Below, piece by piece: positions 31,160-40,459 of a stretch of 64,000 bases of DNA. The position numbers and the translations under genes are program-made. A model generated the notes under the pieces. The model was not told the origin of the DNA and searched no databases. It worked only from the letters and a program-made list of their open reading frames with translations. The stretch lies in contig CAZDMQ010000007.1 of the NCBI GenBank assembly GCA_964506685.1, positions 15,306 through 79,305 on the forward strand. Reading direction: 5' to 3'. Numbering within the stretch: position 1 is the stretch's first letter; each line of letters opens with the position of its first letter. This DNA is from UBA5336 sp964506685 (GTDB taxonomy: Bacteria > Pseudomonadota > Alphaproteobacteria > Caulobacterales > Hyphomonadaceae).

Positions 31160-32070
31160 GCGGGGCGCATCTTCCCGCGGCCGAAACCCTGCGCGGAGCC
31201 CTGATGGTGCTGGCCGGCGGCGTCTGCATCGGCTTTGCTCCCATCGGACTGCGCCTCGGTCTCGGCGATCTCGGCCCGCAGGCGATCGCCTTCTGGCGCT
31301 ATGTCTTCGCCCTGCCCCTTCTCTACGCACTTGTCCTGCTGCTGGAACGACGCCAGCCGCGGGCACCGAACCGGTTCATCCTGATTGCCGGCACCTGTTT
31401 CGCGCTCGACATCGCCCTCTGGCACTGGGGGCTTGAACGGACCACCGTCGCGAACGCCACCTTCATCGTCAATCTCGGCAATATCAGTGTCGGCCTGCTG
31501 GCCTGGGCGGTGCTCGGCCAGCGCCCGAGCCTGGCCTGGGGGATGGCCTTCCTTGTCGCGCTGACCGGTGCCGGCCTGTTGTCGCTCGGCGGCGGGCAGG
31601 ATGGCGGCACCGACCTGACCGGCGACCTCCTGGCCCTCGGCGCGGCGGTGCTGGTCAGCGGTTACCTGCTGGCGTCCAGTCTCGGCCGGCGCAGCCTGAG
31701 CGGGATCGAGGCGATCTTCTGGCTCACGGCGGTGGAAATCGGGGTCGCCGGACTTGTCCTGCTGGTCTCGGGCGAAGCGCTGCTACCGGCCGGCGCGGAG
31801 GGCCTGCTCGTGCCGCTTGTGCTCGCCCTCGTCGTCCAGATCGGCGGCCAGGGCCTGATCGTCACGGGTCTCGGCCATACCCCGGCCGCCATTGCCGGCG
31901 TGCTTGTCCTCGTCCAGCCGGTGACCGCGGCCCTGATTTCCTGGCAACTGTTTGGCGAACACCTTGCGCCGGCGCAGCTGTCCGGCGCGGTCCTGATCCT
32001 TGTCGGCGTCTATATCGCCCAGCGACGCGCCCGACCGGCCCCGACTGTTTCGATACCGTCACAATCATGA
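31156..32070 (+). CDS. EamA/DMT family transporter
   Basis: A 304-residue inner-membrane protein with about ten hydrophobic helices arranged as two EamA repeats (from about residue 12 and about residue 158). GVCIGFAPIGLRLGLGDLGP and FWRYVFALPLLYALVLLLER open the first; ITGLGHTPAAIAGVLVLVQP-like sequence belongs to the second. The family exports metabolites or drugs; the substrate cannot be predicted. It overlaps gluQRS (ATGA) and is followed 32 bases later by the phosphatase gene, suggesting an operon. Confidence 0.88.
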   Translation: MSGAHLPAAETLRGALMVLAGGVCIGFAPIGLRLGLGDLGPQAIAFWRYVFALPLLYALVLLLERRQPRAPNRFILIAGTCFALDIALWHWGLERTTVANATFIVNLGNISVGLLAWAVLGQRPSLAWGMAFLVALTGAGLLSLGGGQDGGTDLTGDLLALGAAVLVSGYLLASSLGRRSLSGIEAIFWLTAVEIGVAGLVLLVSGEALLPAGAEGLLVPLVLALVVQIGGQGLIVTGLGHTPAAIAGVLVLVQPVTAALISWQLFGEHLAPAQLSGAVLILVGVYIAQRRARPAPTVSIPSQS

Positions 32071-32102
32071 GATATGAGCATCGTGTTCTGAGGAGGCTTT
32101 CC

Positions 32103-33788
32103 ATGCGTTTTGTCTTTGCCGGCTTTGTGTTTACCCTTGCCCTTGCAGCCGCCGCCTGCAGTCACAGGGAACCGGGCACCGGCGATATCGCCGCTGCGTC
32201 CACCCCTCCGGCAGAGGCCGGGCCCCAGGCCGGGGCGCGCCTTGCCGACGGGACCGGACCTACCATGCCCACAGCCGGCGACGCGCTGGACCGCACCGGC
32301 GTCGTTCCGGTCCAGGCCAGTGACAGCTACTACCGCGCCGCTGCCGACACCGTCCGCCGGCGCAGCGCGACCCAAACCGTCGCAACGGCAAAGAATGTCA
32401 TCCTCATGATTGGCGACGGCATGGGTGTCTCGACCGTGACATCGGCGCGGATCTATGCGGGCCAGAAGCGCGCACGCGATGGCGAAAGCTACCGGCTCGC
32501 GATGGAAACGCTGCCCCACGTCGCGCTGTCCAAGACCTATGCGCATGATGGACAGGTCTCCGACAGCGCCGCCACCGCCACCGCTATGACGACCGGGGTC
32601 AAGACGAACATGCGCACCCTCGGCCTGACGAAGTCGGTGGCCTACAACAATTGCGACAGCGCGGCGGGCAACGGCACCGACAGCCTGTTCGAGATCGCCG
32701 AACGCGCCGGCCTGGCCACGGGCCTCGTCTCCACGGCCCGGATCACCCACGCGACGCCGGCAGCGGCCTATGCCGAAAGCGCCAGCCGCAACTGGGAAGA
32801 CAATACCTCAGCCGGTCTCACCGCCCCGTGCCGGGACATCGCGACCCAGCTGGTCGACTGGCCTGAAGGGGACGGGTTCGAGATCGCGCTCGGTGGCGGG
32901 CGCACGCACTTCCTCACCACCGCCACCGCAGATCCGGAGGCCGAAGGGGCCACCGGCGCCCGCACCGATGGCCGCGACCTGGCTGCGGCCTGGACCGGGA
33001 AGTCCCCCGAGCATCGCGTGGTCTATGGCCGCCAGGCCTTCGATCTGACCGATTTCGACAGCGACACCCGTGTCCTCGGACTGTTCGAGGCCTCGCACAT
33101 GCAATACGAGATCGATCGCGCCGATGACGAGCTGGGCGAACCGTCCCTCGCCGAGATGACACGCGCCGCGATCACCCGGCTGAGCCGCGACGAGGACGGG
33201 TATGTGCTCATGGTCGAGGGCGGCCGCATCGACCATGCCCACCATGCCACAAACGCCGCACGCGCGCTCGAAGACACCGACGCGTTCGACCAGGCCGTGG
33301 CCACTGCGCTGGAGATGACCTCGCCCGAGGAGACGCTGGTCATCGTCACCGCCGACCACTCCCACACCCTGACGATCGCCGGCTACCCGGTCAGGGGCAA
33401 TCCGATCCTTGGCCTGTCGGCCTATGGCACCGGGGCGATCGCGCGGGGCGGCGATGGCAAGCCCTACACGACGCTGGGCTATGCAAACGGGCCGGAAGCC
33501 GGCTGCCGTCCGCCCGAAGTGGAGGGCGGGGCGCCCGATTGTGCGCGCCGGGATCTCTCCGATGTCGACACCACAGACCAGGACTTCCGGCAGCCCGCCA
33601 CGGTACCCATGGGGTCTGAAACCCATGCCGGCGAGGATGTGCCGATCTTTGCCCGTGGGCCTGGGGCTGCGCTCATCTCCGGTGTCATGGAGCAGAACGA
33701 GATCTTCCACGTGATGGGCCAAGCCACCGGTCTCGTCGGGGCCGCACCGTCTGACGCGCTGGCAGCCGGAACCGGGCCCAATGGCTGA
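32103..33788 (+). CDS. Alkaline phosphatase (probable lipoprotein)
   Basis: A 561-residue alkaline-phosphatase superfamily enzyme that hydrolyses phosphomonoesters with two Zn and one Mg. Motifs seen are VILMIGDGMGVSTVTSARI, the nucleophile region VSDSAATATAMTTGVKT (phosphorylated Ser), VEGGRIDHAHHATNA and VTADHSHT for metal ligands. The N-terminus has a hydrophobic segment ending LALAAAACSH, a weak lipobox (Ala at -3), so lipidation is likely but not certain. The strong ribosome-binding site AGGAGG lies at 32090-32095. Its stop overlaps the arsC-like start by 8 bases. Confidence 0.92.
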   Translation: MRFVFAGFVFTLALAAAACSHREPGTGDIAAASTPPAEAGPQAGARLADGTGPTMPTAGDALDRTGVVPVQASDSYYRAAADTVRRRSATQTVATAKNVILMIGDGMGVSTVTSARIYAGQKRARDGESYRLAMETLPHVALSKTYAHDGQVSDSAATATAMTTGVKTNMRTLGLTKSVAYNNCDSAAGNGTDSLFEIAERAGLATGLVSTARITHATPAAAYAESASRNWEDNTSAGLTAPCRDIATQLVDWPEGDGFEIALGGGRTHFLTTATADPEAEGATGARTDGRDLAAAWTGKSPEHRVVYGRQAFDLTDFDSDTRVLGLFEASHMQYEIDRADDELGEPSLAEMTRAAITRLSRDEDGYVLMVEGGRIDHAHHATNAARALEDTDAFDQAVATALEMTSPEETLVIVTADHSHTLTIAGYPVRGNPILGLSAYGTGAIARGGDGKPYTTLGYANGPEAGCRPPEVEGGAPDCARRDLSDVDTTDQDFRQPATVPMGSETHAGEDVPIFARGPGAALISGVMEQNEIFHVMGQATGLVGAAPSDALAAGTGPNG

Positions 33789-34308
33789 TCCGGTCCGGAT
33801 CCTCATCCTCTGTACAGGAAACTCCGCCCGGTCGATTCTCGGCGAGGCGCTGGTCTCGGCGCGGGCGGGCTTCGAGGGTCATTCCGCCGGCTCTGCGCCC
33901 AGGGGGGCCCCGCATCCCATGGCCCTCGAAGTCCTTGTCGCACGCGGTCACGATACGGGCCGCTTTGCCTCCAAGAGCTGGGACGTCTATGCCGGCGACA
34001 ACGCCCCGCGCATGGATGCGATCGTGACCGTCTGCGACAATGCGGCCGGTGAGGCCTGCCCCTACTGGCCCGGCCATCCGGTCCAGGCCCACTGGGGCCT
34101 GCCGGACCCCGCCGCGATAGAGGGCGAGGGCCAGCGGGCCGCCTTCGAGGCGATCTATGATGCGCTTGAGGACCGGATCGGCGCGCTGACCGCGCTTGAC
34201 TTCAGCGCCCGGTCCGTGCCCGATCTTGCCCGCGCCATTCAGGCGATCCATGACGAGGCCGCCCGGCCATCCTTGCCTGGCCTGCCGGGACCGCCCGCGT
34301 CACCGTGA
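33781..34308 (+). CDS. Low-molecular-weight phosphatase / ArsC-type arsenate reductase
   Basis: A 175-residue protein of the LMW protein-tyrosine-phosphatase fold. The P-loop CTGNSARS (Cys11) is followed by EALVSARAGFEGHSAGSAPR and RMDAIVTVCDNAAGEACPYW, a pattern typical of thioredoxin-coupled arsenate reductases rather than tyrosine phosphatases. No arsR, acr3 or arsB is adjacent, so an arsenic role is uncertain. It overlaps the alkaline phosphatase gene by 8 bases and is the last gene of the gluQRS-EamA-phosphatase group. Confidence 0.83.
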   Translation: MADPVRILILCTGNSARSILGEALVSARAGFEGHSAGSAPRGAPHPMALEVLVARGHDTGRFASKSWDVYAGDNAPRMDAIVTVCDNAAGEACPYWPGHPVQAHWGLPDPAAIEGEGQRAAFEAIYDALEDRIGALTALDFSARSVPDLARAIQAIHDEAARPSLPGLPGPPASP

Positions 34309-34340
34309 ACCGGGCCGGCCGGCGGCAACGCACACCACCG

Positions 34341-34862
34341 CTATAACGGCTCACCCGGCAGGGTCGCGCCCCACAGCGCCGCCGCCGGGACCCAGCCCTT
34401 CTGCTGCTCCAGCGCCAGCCGGCACCAGCCCGCCTCGCATGTCAGCAGCGAAGCGATCACGCCCGCCTCGGCACGCAACACCGCGCTGGCCGCCTCGTCC
34501 GGCTCCCGGCGCAGGACTGCATCGCGCACCAGGAGGGCCGTCGAGCCTCCGGCCAGCAGCCCGGCATGGATCCACACCTCGTCACCATCGGGGTCGCGCA
34601 CCCGCCGCCAGGAAATACTCTCCTTCAGAACCAGCACCGGCAGCCCTTCGCGGGCATACTGCCACAGCACCGGATAGTCGGTGCTCGGCCCGGCCCGTCC
34701 GTTCACCTTCGAGGCCTTCAGCCGCTCGAATCGCGGCACCGGCTTGCCGGTAAAATGACTGATCGTCACGCGCATCGCCGGGGCCACGCCCGGTTCGGCT
34801 CGCGCGAGTTGTGGAAGACCGAAAATGACACCTGCCAGAAGCAGGCCAATCAGGATACGCAT
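34341..34862 (-). CDS. Secreted SH3-domain protein
   Basis: A 173-residue protein with a signal peptide (ILIGLLLAGVIFGLPQLARA, cleavage about residue 22). A bacterial SH3-like domain follows, FERLKASKVNGRAGPSTDYP then WRRVRDPDGDEVWIHAGLLA. A second SH3-like unit near the C-terminus (EAGVIASLLTCEAGWCRLAL) closes the protein. Such proteins commonly bind peptidoglycan, and in many alphaproteobacteria this family lies next to a hydroxyacid dehydrogenase gene, as it does here, divergently. ATG 34862 puts the signal peptide at the N-terminus; an in-frame ATG at 34901 would add 13 residues. Confidence 0.8.
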   Translation of the reverse strand: MRILIGLLLAGVIFGLPQLARAEPGVAPAMRVTISHFTGKPVPRFERLKASKVNGRAGPSTDYPVLWQYAREGLPVLVLKESISWRRVRDPDGDEVWIHAGLLAGGSTALLVRDAVLRREPDEAASAVLRAEAGVIASLLTCEAGWCRLALEQQKGWVPAAALWGATLPGEPL

Positions 34863-35019
34863 GAACACCGAACCATCCCCTTTGGGAATTTGTCTTTTCA
34901 TGAGTTCTTACGGAACGGCGTGAATCTGTCGTAAATTTACGTCGAATCAGCAGCGCTTGCACCCGTTGGCATATCCGTCGAGGCTCTGCTAAGGAAAAAC
35001 AAGCGGTGAAGGGTAGAAG

Positions 35020-36006
35020 ATGTCGAACCGGAAACTGAAGGTGGTGGTCACACGCAAGCTCCCGTCGCCGGTCGAGCTTCGCCTCAAGGAACTCTTTGAC
35101 GCCGAACTGAACGAGGACGACCACCCCTTCTCCGAGGCTGAACTGGCTGATGCCATGGGGCGTGCGGACGTTCTGGTGCCCACGGTGACGGACCGGATCG
35201 ATGGCCGCCTGATGGCGCGGGCGGGGGAGGACCTCCGCCTCATCGCCCAGTTTGGCGCAGGCGTGGACAATATCGATGTCGAGAGCGCGGTGCAGCGCGG
35301 CATCACCGTCACGAACACGCCCGGTGTCCTCACCGACGACACCGCCGACGTGGCCATGGCGCTGGTCCTGTCGGTGCCGCGCCGCCTGTTCGAGGGCGCA
35401 TCGGTGCTCGACAGCGGTGGGTTCACCGGCTGGTCACCGACATGGATGATGGGGCGGCGGCTCGCCGGCAAGCGACTCGGCATCATCGGCATGGGCCGCA
35501 TTGGTCAGGCCGTTGCCAAGCGTGCCCGCGCCTTCGGCCTGCAGATCCACTATCACAACCGGAAGCCCGTCAGTCCGCGGATCGAGGAACTATTGTCTGC
35601 GACCTATTGGGAAAGCCTCGACCAGATGCTGGCGCGCATGGACATCGTGTCCGTCAACTGTCCGCACACCCCCGCCACCTTCCACCTCCTGAATGCCCGC
35701 CGCATCGACCTGATGAAACCCGACAGCTTCATCGTGAACACCGCCCGCGGGGAAGTCATTGACGAGGCGGCGCTCGCCCGGGCCATCGAGAGCGGCAAGA
35801 TCGCCGGCGCCGGACTCGACGTCTTCGAACGCGAGCCCGAAGTGAACGAGAAGCTGCGGACCCTGCCGAATGTCGTCCTGCTGCCGCACATGGGTTCGGC
35901 GACGCTGGAAGGCCGTGTCGAGATGGGCGAGAAGGTGATCATCAACATCAAGACCTTCGCCGACGGCCACAAGCCGCCGGATCGCGTCGTGCCCGCCCTG
36001 CTCTGA
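35020..36006 (+). CDS. D-2-hydroxyacid dehydrogenase (glyoxylate reductase type)
   Basis: A 328-residue NAD(P)-dependent enzyme that reduces 2-oxoacids such as glyoxylate to D-2-hydroxyacids. The nucleotide-binding motif is GKRLGIIGMGRIGQAVAKRA (about residues 150-169). Catalytic residues are in FGAGVDNIDV, NTARGEVIDEAALARAI (Arg), DVFEREPEVNEKL (Glu) and LLPHMGSATLEGR (His). Length and motifs fit the glyoxylate reductase branch (EC 1.1.1.26/79), but preference for glyoxylate or hydroxypyruvate is not readable. The ATG is near a GAAGGG site. It is divergent from the SH3 gene. Confidence 0.92.
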   Translation: MSNRKLKVVVTRKLPSPVELRLKELFDAELNEDDHPFSEAELADAMGRADVLVPTVTDRIDGRLMARAGEDLRLIAQFGAGVDNIDVESAVQRGITVTNTPGVLTDDTADVAMALVLSVPRRLFEGASVLDSGGFTGWSPTWMMGRRLAGKRLGIIGMGRIGQAVAKRARAFGLQIHYHNRKPVSPRIEELLSATYWESLDQMLARMDIVSVNCPHTPATFHLLNARRIDLMKPDSFIVNTARGEVIDEAALARAIESGKIAGAGLDVFEREPEVNEKLRTLPNVVLLPHMGSATLEGRVEMGEKVIINIKTFADGHKPPDRVVPALL

Positions 36007-36086
36007 CCCCGGCTGCGGGCCAGCGACCGCGCACCCTGCCCCCAGACGACCAGCCGTCACCCTTGCCCCCTTCGGGGTCGGCGAGC

Positions 36087-37433
36087 TTACAGCTCTTCCT
36101 CGTCGTCCTCGGCGAACAATTCGTCCTTGCTGACCGTCTTTTCGTTGACCGTGGCCGCATCGAAGATGTGGTCGACGACCTTCTCCTCATAGATCGGCGC
36201 GCGGATCGAGGCCATCATCTGCGGGTTGCGCTGCACCGCCTCGATGAACTGCCGCTCCTGGCCGGGATAGTTCCGGGCCTGGGCGATGACGGCCTGCTGC
36301 ACTTCCTGCTCGGTGATGCGGATATCGTTGAGCCGGCCGATCTCCGCGAGCACCAGGCCAAGCCGGACGCGCCGCTCGGCAATCTTCCGATACTCCGCCC
36401 GGAGATCCTCCTCGCTCTTGTCGGCATCCTCGTCAGCAATGCGGCCCTCGGCCTTCTCTTCCTGCAACTGGCCCCAGATCTGTTCGAATTCCTGCTCCAC
36501 CATCTTCGGTGGGAGGTCAAAGGCGTGCGCCTCGTCGAGCCGGTCAAGCAGGTCGCGCTTGGCCTTCTGCCGCGAGGCCTGCGCATACTGGCTCTCGATC
36601 TGCGTGCGGAACATGCCGCGCAGCTCTTCCAGGCTGTCGATGCCCAGTCCCTTGGCAAAGTCGTCGTCGATCTCGGGTGTCTTTGGCTCGCGCACCTCGT
36701 GCACCTTGATCTCGAACACCGCCGCCTTGCCGGCGAGCTCGGTTGACGGGTAGTCCTCCGGGAAGGTGACCTCGATCTCGGTCTCCGCGCCCGCCTTCAC
36801 CCCGACAAGCTGCTCCTCGAAGCCGGGAATGAAGCGGCCCGAGCCGAGCACCAGCGTGGCCTCTTCCGCCTTGCCGCCCTCGAAGGGTTCGCCATCAACC
36901 TTGCCGAGATAGTCGATCACGACCGCATCGCCGTCGCGGGCCTTGGCGGTCTTGCCCCGCGCCTCATAAGTCGCGTTCTGGCTGGCAAGCCGCTCGATCG
37001 CCTCGTCGATCTCCGCCTCTGCCACTTCGGCCACGGGGCGTTCGATCGTCAGAGTGGCGGGGTCAGCCGGCTCGAATTCGGGCATCACGTCGAGGTGGAA
37101 GTGATAGGCGAGATCGGCCTTGCCATCGAGCACCTCCTCGACCTCGCTCTGCATGTGCATGTGCGGTTCCGAGGCGGGGCGGATATCCGCGTCTTCGATG
37201 GCCTTGTCCTGGGCATCCTTGATCAGCTGCTCGACCAGTTCGCCCATGATCGAACGGCCATACATGCGCTTGACATGCGCCGCCGGTACCTTGCCGGGAC
37301 GGAAGCCCTTGAGGCGCATCTGCGGGCGGATCTCGTCGATCCGTGCGTCGAGCCTGGCCTGCAGCTCCGAAGCCGGCACGCGCACTTCGAAAGTCCGGCT
37401 GAGGCCCTCGGCCTGGGTCTGGGTAACGTCCAT
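36087..37433 (-). CDS. tig: Trigger factor
   Basis: Ribosome-bound chaperone and peptidyl-prolyl isomerase of 448 residues. The ribosome-docking signature LKGFRPGKVPAAHVKRMYG is at about residues 38-56. An FKBP-like domain occupies about 155-240 (DGDAVVIDYLGKVDGEPFEG, VTFPEDYPS), and the helical C-terminal chaperone arms end in an acidic tail DDEEEL. Length and order are normal. It is followed neither by clpP nor clpX in this window, unlike many bacteria, and the upstream gene is an unrelated RTX-like protein 207 bases away. Confidence 0.97.
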   Translation of the reverse strand: MDVTQTQAEGLSRTFEVRVPASELQARLDARIDEIRPQMRLKGFRPGKVPAAHVKRMYGRSIMGELVEQLIKDAQDKAIEDADIRPASEPHMHMQSEVEEVLDGKADLAYHFHLDVMPEFEPADPATLTIERPVAEVAEAEIDEAIERLASQNATYEARGKTAKARDGDAVVIDYLGKVDGEPFEGGKAEEATLVLGSGRFIPGFEEQLVGVKAGAETEIEVTFPEDYPSTELAGKAAVFEIKVHEVREPKTPEIDDDFAKGLGIDSLEELRGMFRTQIESQYAQASRQKAKRDLLDRLDEAHAFDLPPKMVEQEFEQIWGQLQEEKAEGRIADEDADKSEEDLRAEYRKIAERRVRLGLVLAEIGRLNDIRITEQEVQQAVIAQARNYPGQERQFIEAVQRNPQMMASIRAPIYEEKVVDHIFDAATVNEKTVSKDELFAEDDEEEL

Positions 37434-37640
37434 GATCGGTCTGTCCTTGCGAGGTCCGGCGCGCCCGGATCGGGGCGCGAGGCCGTTGTCGTCATTGCGG
37501 GTGAAGCCTGAATGTGAAGCGACGGGCTATGGCATAGGCGGCGGGACCTGTCCACGGGCTCGGCGCGCTGGCCGCACGGCCGGCGGGCGGCGGCATGCGG
37601 ATGTGGGTGTCGAGGCCGGCCTGCGCGCGAGTGGCAGGCC

Positions 37641-40124
37641 TCAGAAGAGTTCCCCGCCCTCTGGCGCCTCGGGCATCCACAGCGCATCGAGCAGGTCGGC
37701 CAGTGCATCCTCGATCGCCGCCACGCCCCGCTCCCAGCCCGGGTCACCGGCCGCCGCTTCCTGCACCATCGGGACATCGGCAACAGTGGACACCGCCGAA
37801 GCCACGGCGTCGAAGACAAAGCTGTCCGGCGCCAGCCGGGCGACCGCCACGTCGGCATGGACCTGGTCGGCAGCCTGGGCGGCGGCATCGTCGCCTGCGG
37901 GCTCTCCAGCGCCGCCGGAGTCGACGGGCGTCACCGGGGATGATGGTTGTTCCGGGGCCTGCTGCGGCGCCGGCAGGGGCGGCGAGGCAGGGGCGTCCCC
38001 GTCCCGCGGGTCGTCTCCCGGCCCCGAAACGGTGAGCTCGCGTGTCGTCCCGCCCGCAACGAGAATGTCGCGCGCGGTAATCGCCGGGGCGCCCTCCAGC
38101 GTCGCCAGCAGGACGGGCGCGGAAAAGCCCGCACCGCTGACATCGTAGAACAGCTGGCCCGACACCGGATTGTAGAGGAAGGCGCCGTCCTCGTTGAACG
38201 TCGCAGCCCCGGTCGAGACCACCAGTTCGACCCGCTGGCCGGCAAACAGGTCGCCGCCAAAGCCGGCCGCGTCGACCCGGATCCGGTCCTCACCGGACGT
38301 GAAATCGACGATCCGGTCGTCACCATCGGACGTGGCGGCATAAACGAAGGTGTCCGCCCCCGGGCCACCGACCAGCACATCTTTCCCGGCGCCGCCATCG
38401 AGCGTGTCGAAACCGGACTCCCCGCGCAGCAGGTCGTCGCCGGCCCCGCCCGCCAGTATATCATTGCCGCCATCGCCGAGCAGGGCATTGATCCCGCCAT
38501 TGCCGGAGAGGTCCTCGCCATCCCCCGGCGGCGAGCCCGCATTGGCCGCAATCACACGCACTGTGCTTGTCTGGTTGGCCACGTCGCTGACCGCGTTGAT
38601 GACCACGTCGAAGACACCGCCAAGGGTGAAATCATGGTCGAAGACGCCCGCCTCGTTCGCGATCAGCGTTGCGGTATCGTCCTGGGATCCGTCGCCCCAG
38701 TCGATGGTGATATCACGACTGGCGAAGGGCGATCCGAGCACCGTGAGCTCCACCGCCCGGGCCCCGTTTGCGCTGACATCGAACCGGGCCTCGATCGGCG
38801 GCACGCCGGTACTGGGGAAAACCAGGATTTCCACTTCCCCGACATCGATATCCGTCCCGTCGGAGATGATGTAGTCGAGAAACACCTTCCCCTCGAACCC
38901 CTCCACCGGGTCGATCGTCACGGTCTGGTCAGCGTTCAGGGTGGCCACGAAACCGTCGAACGTGACGCTCTCGCCGGCGCCGAGGAGGACATCGCCGGTG
39001 TCTGTCCGGAAGCCGACCACGCTGACCGGGTCGCCGTCCGGGTCGGTGTCATTGGCAAGGACGTTGACGGCGAGCTGCTGGGTATCGACCAGCTCGATCT
39101 TTTCATTGCCGGCGAGGGGAGCCGAATTGATGCCCGGCGTCTGGGGGGTGAGCTGCAGCGCGTCGAGCCGGGCCGTTGCGTCGCCGTTGCGGGTGCCTTC
39201 GACGCTCAGGACATCGCCGGGATTGAGCGTCACATTCGTGATGAACTCCTCGAGACTCGACCCTTCCCCGACCGGTGGTGCGATGGCGTTGAAACTGGCG
39301 ACCTCGGCACCATTGATCCGGATGACCCAGTTCGGCGTGCCGTCATTCTCGGCGATGTAGTCGATATCGAGTTCGTAGGTGCCCGCAGCACCCGTGAATG
39401 TGCCCGACGCGATGCCGCTGGCAAAGGTGGCCACCACTTCGCGCTCGGACGTCCCCGACCGGTCCTCGATCTGGTAGCCGAACAGGTCGAGCGCCTCGAA
39501 TTCGGTGATGCCGACGCCAAAGCTGGCCGGCGCCGGCACGAAGGGATCGATGTTGATCGAGTCGATCCGGGCCAGTTCCCCGCCCTCACGGACACCCTCG
39601 ATGCTGACCACGTCGCCGGAGGTGAGCTGCACCCCGAACAGGCCCGAACTGGCAAGCCCCGCATCGGTCCCGCCCGGACTGGTAAAATCGCCGACCGGGG
39701 TGCCATTGACCAGCAGCGTGAAGGTCGATGCCCCATCGGACTCATCAATGTAATTGACCGTGACGTTGTACTGGCCGGTGGCGCCCGAGAAGGTGCCCGC
39801 CACTGTGCCGGTCGCCGGCGCCGGGGCCGAATTCAGCCTGACAACGGACCCGCCCGATGCGCCGTCGCGCGCCTCGACGACATAGTTCGAAAGCTCCAGG
39901 GCCTCGGCCTCGCTGGTCCCGGCCCCGATCACAGGCGGCGCGAACAGCGGCGGCGCCCGCAGGATCGGCGACACCGACAGGCTTGCCGGTTCCGCCATGG
40001 CCGTGTCCCCGTCCGCGCCGGTTGGGGCGGGCACCGTCCACCGGGCCCCCTCGCCGCCGCTGTCGACAAGCCTGTCGAGCAGGAAACGGTCCTCACCCCT
40101 TACGCTTTCGCGATCATTGGCCAT
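37641..40124 (-). CDS. RTX-type calcium-binding multidomain protein
   Basis: An 827-residue acidic protein, probably exported by a type I system since no signal peptide is present. Order: polar N-terminus; two similar beta modules (about 75-195 and 200-330, each with a GTxxGTFxGAxGxYxxxxxYIxExDG core) resembling carbohydrate-binding domains; a cadherin-like/VCBS module (VNVLANDTDPDGDPVSVVGF); a PKD-like module (ITIDWGDGSQDDT); RTX nonapeptides near 555-600 (GGAGDDLLRGESGFDTLDGG). A disordered Pro/Ala region and a short conserved-looking C-terminus follow. It may be an adhesin or surface glycan binder. No export genes are adjacent. Confidence 0.75.
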   Translation of the reverse strand: MANDRESVRGEDRFLLDRLVDSGGEGARWTVPAPTGADGDTAMAEPASLSVSPILRAPPLFAPPVIGAGTSEAEALELSNYVVEARDGASGGSVVRLNSAPAPATGTVAGTFSGATGQYNVTVNYIDESDGASTFTLLVNGTPVGDFTSPGGTDAGLASSGLFGVQLTSGDVVSIEGVREGGELARIDSINIDPFVPAPASFGVGITEFEALDLFGYQIEDRSGTSEREVVATFASGIASGTFTGAAGTYELDIDYIAENDGTPNWVIRINGAEVASFNAIAPPVGEGSSLEEFITNVTLNPGDVLSVEGTRNGDATARLDALQLTPQTPGINSAPLAGNEKIELVDTQQLAVNVLANDTDPDGDPVSVVGFRTDTGDVLLGAGESVTFDGFVATLNADQTVTIDPVEGFEGKVFLDYIISDGTDIDVGEVEILVFPSTGVPPIEARFDVSANGARAVELTVLGSPFASRDITIDWGDGSQDDTATLIANEAGVFDHDFTLGGVFDVVINAVSDVANQTSTVRVIAANAGSPPGDGEDLSGNGGINALLGDGGNDILAGGAGDDLLRGESGFDTLDGGAGKDVLVGGPGADTFVYAATSDGDDRIVDFTSGEDRIRVDAAGFGGDLFAGQRVELVVSTGAATFNEDGAFLYNPVSGQLFYDVSGAGFSAPVLLATLEGAPAITARDILVAGGTTRELTVSGPGDDPRDGDAPASPPLPAPQQAPEQPSSPVTPVDSGGAGEPAGDDAAAQAADQVHADVAVARLAPDSFVFDAVASAVSTVADVPMVQEAAAGDPGWERGVAAIEDALADLLDALWMPEAPEGGELF

Positions 40125-40459
40125 TGCAGTCTACCCACCCTGAGCCGGATTGGCACGCGCCGGACGAGGCCAGGAGACGGGAGTGACCTGGGCACCTGCC
40201 CGACGACGAGCCATTCCGGATTGCTCGTTTACGTCTTGTTAAATCCACAGCCTGCTGAAAGCAAGAATCCTGCCCCTGCGAGAGGCAATCGCCCAGACAC
40301 CGCCCAGGTCGGGATCAGGGCGCACCTTCGACCGCCATTGATGGCTGCCGGAACAGTGCGCCAGGACCAGCCCCTGCCCTCGCCCCGGTCCAGGCCAGGC
40401 CAGGCCAGGCCAGGCCAGGCCGGGCCGGACCGGGCCAGGTCCAGGTCCCGGCGCCGGGC
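40125..40459. other. Intergenic region upstream of the RTX-like gene
   Basis: A 335-base region between the start of the RTX-like gene and the stop of the acyl-CoA synthetase gene, both on the minus strand. The part next to the RTX gene includes an AT-richer stretch (40209-40260, GTTTACGTCTTGTTAAATCC) that could hold its promoter. The other end carries a pentanucleotide tandem repeat. No RNA gene or coding frame is convincing. Confidence 0.4.
40390..40439. repeat. CCAGG pentanucleotide tandem repeat
   Basis: Ten consecutive 5-base units: six perfect CCAGG copies at 40390-40419, then CCGGG, CCGGA, CCGGG and CCAGG. It lies just after the stop of the acyl-CoA synthetase gene and about 265 bases upstream of the RTX gene start. 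Confidence 0.9.

Noticed and set aside
33781..34308. Interpretation of the arsC-like gene as part of an arsenic-resistance operon.
   Set aside because: No arsR, arsB, acr3 or arsH gene is adjacent; neighbours are an alkaline phosphatase and an SH3 protein.
36007..37640. Search for a tRNA upstream of tig, a frequent arrangement.
   Set aside because: No cloverleaf can be drawn in 37434-37640.
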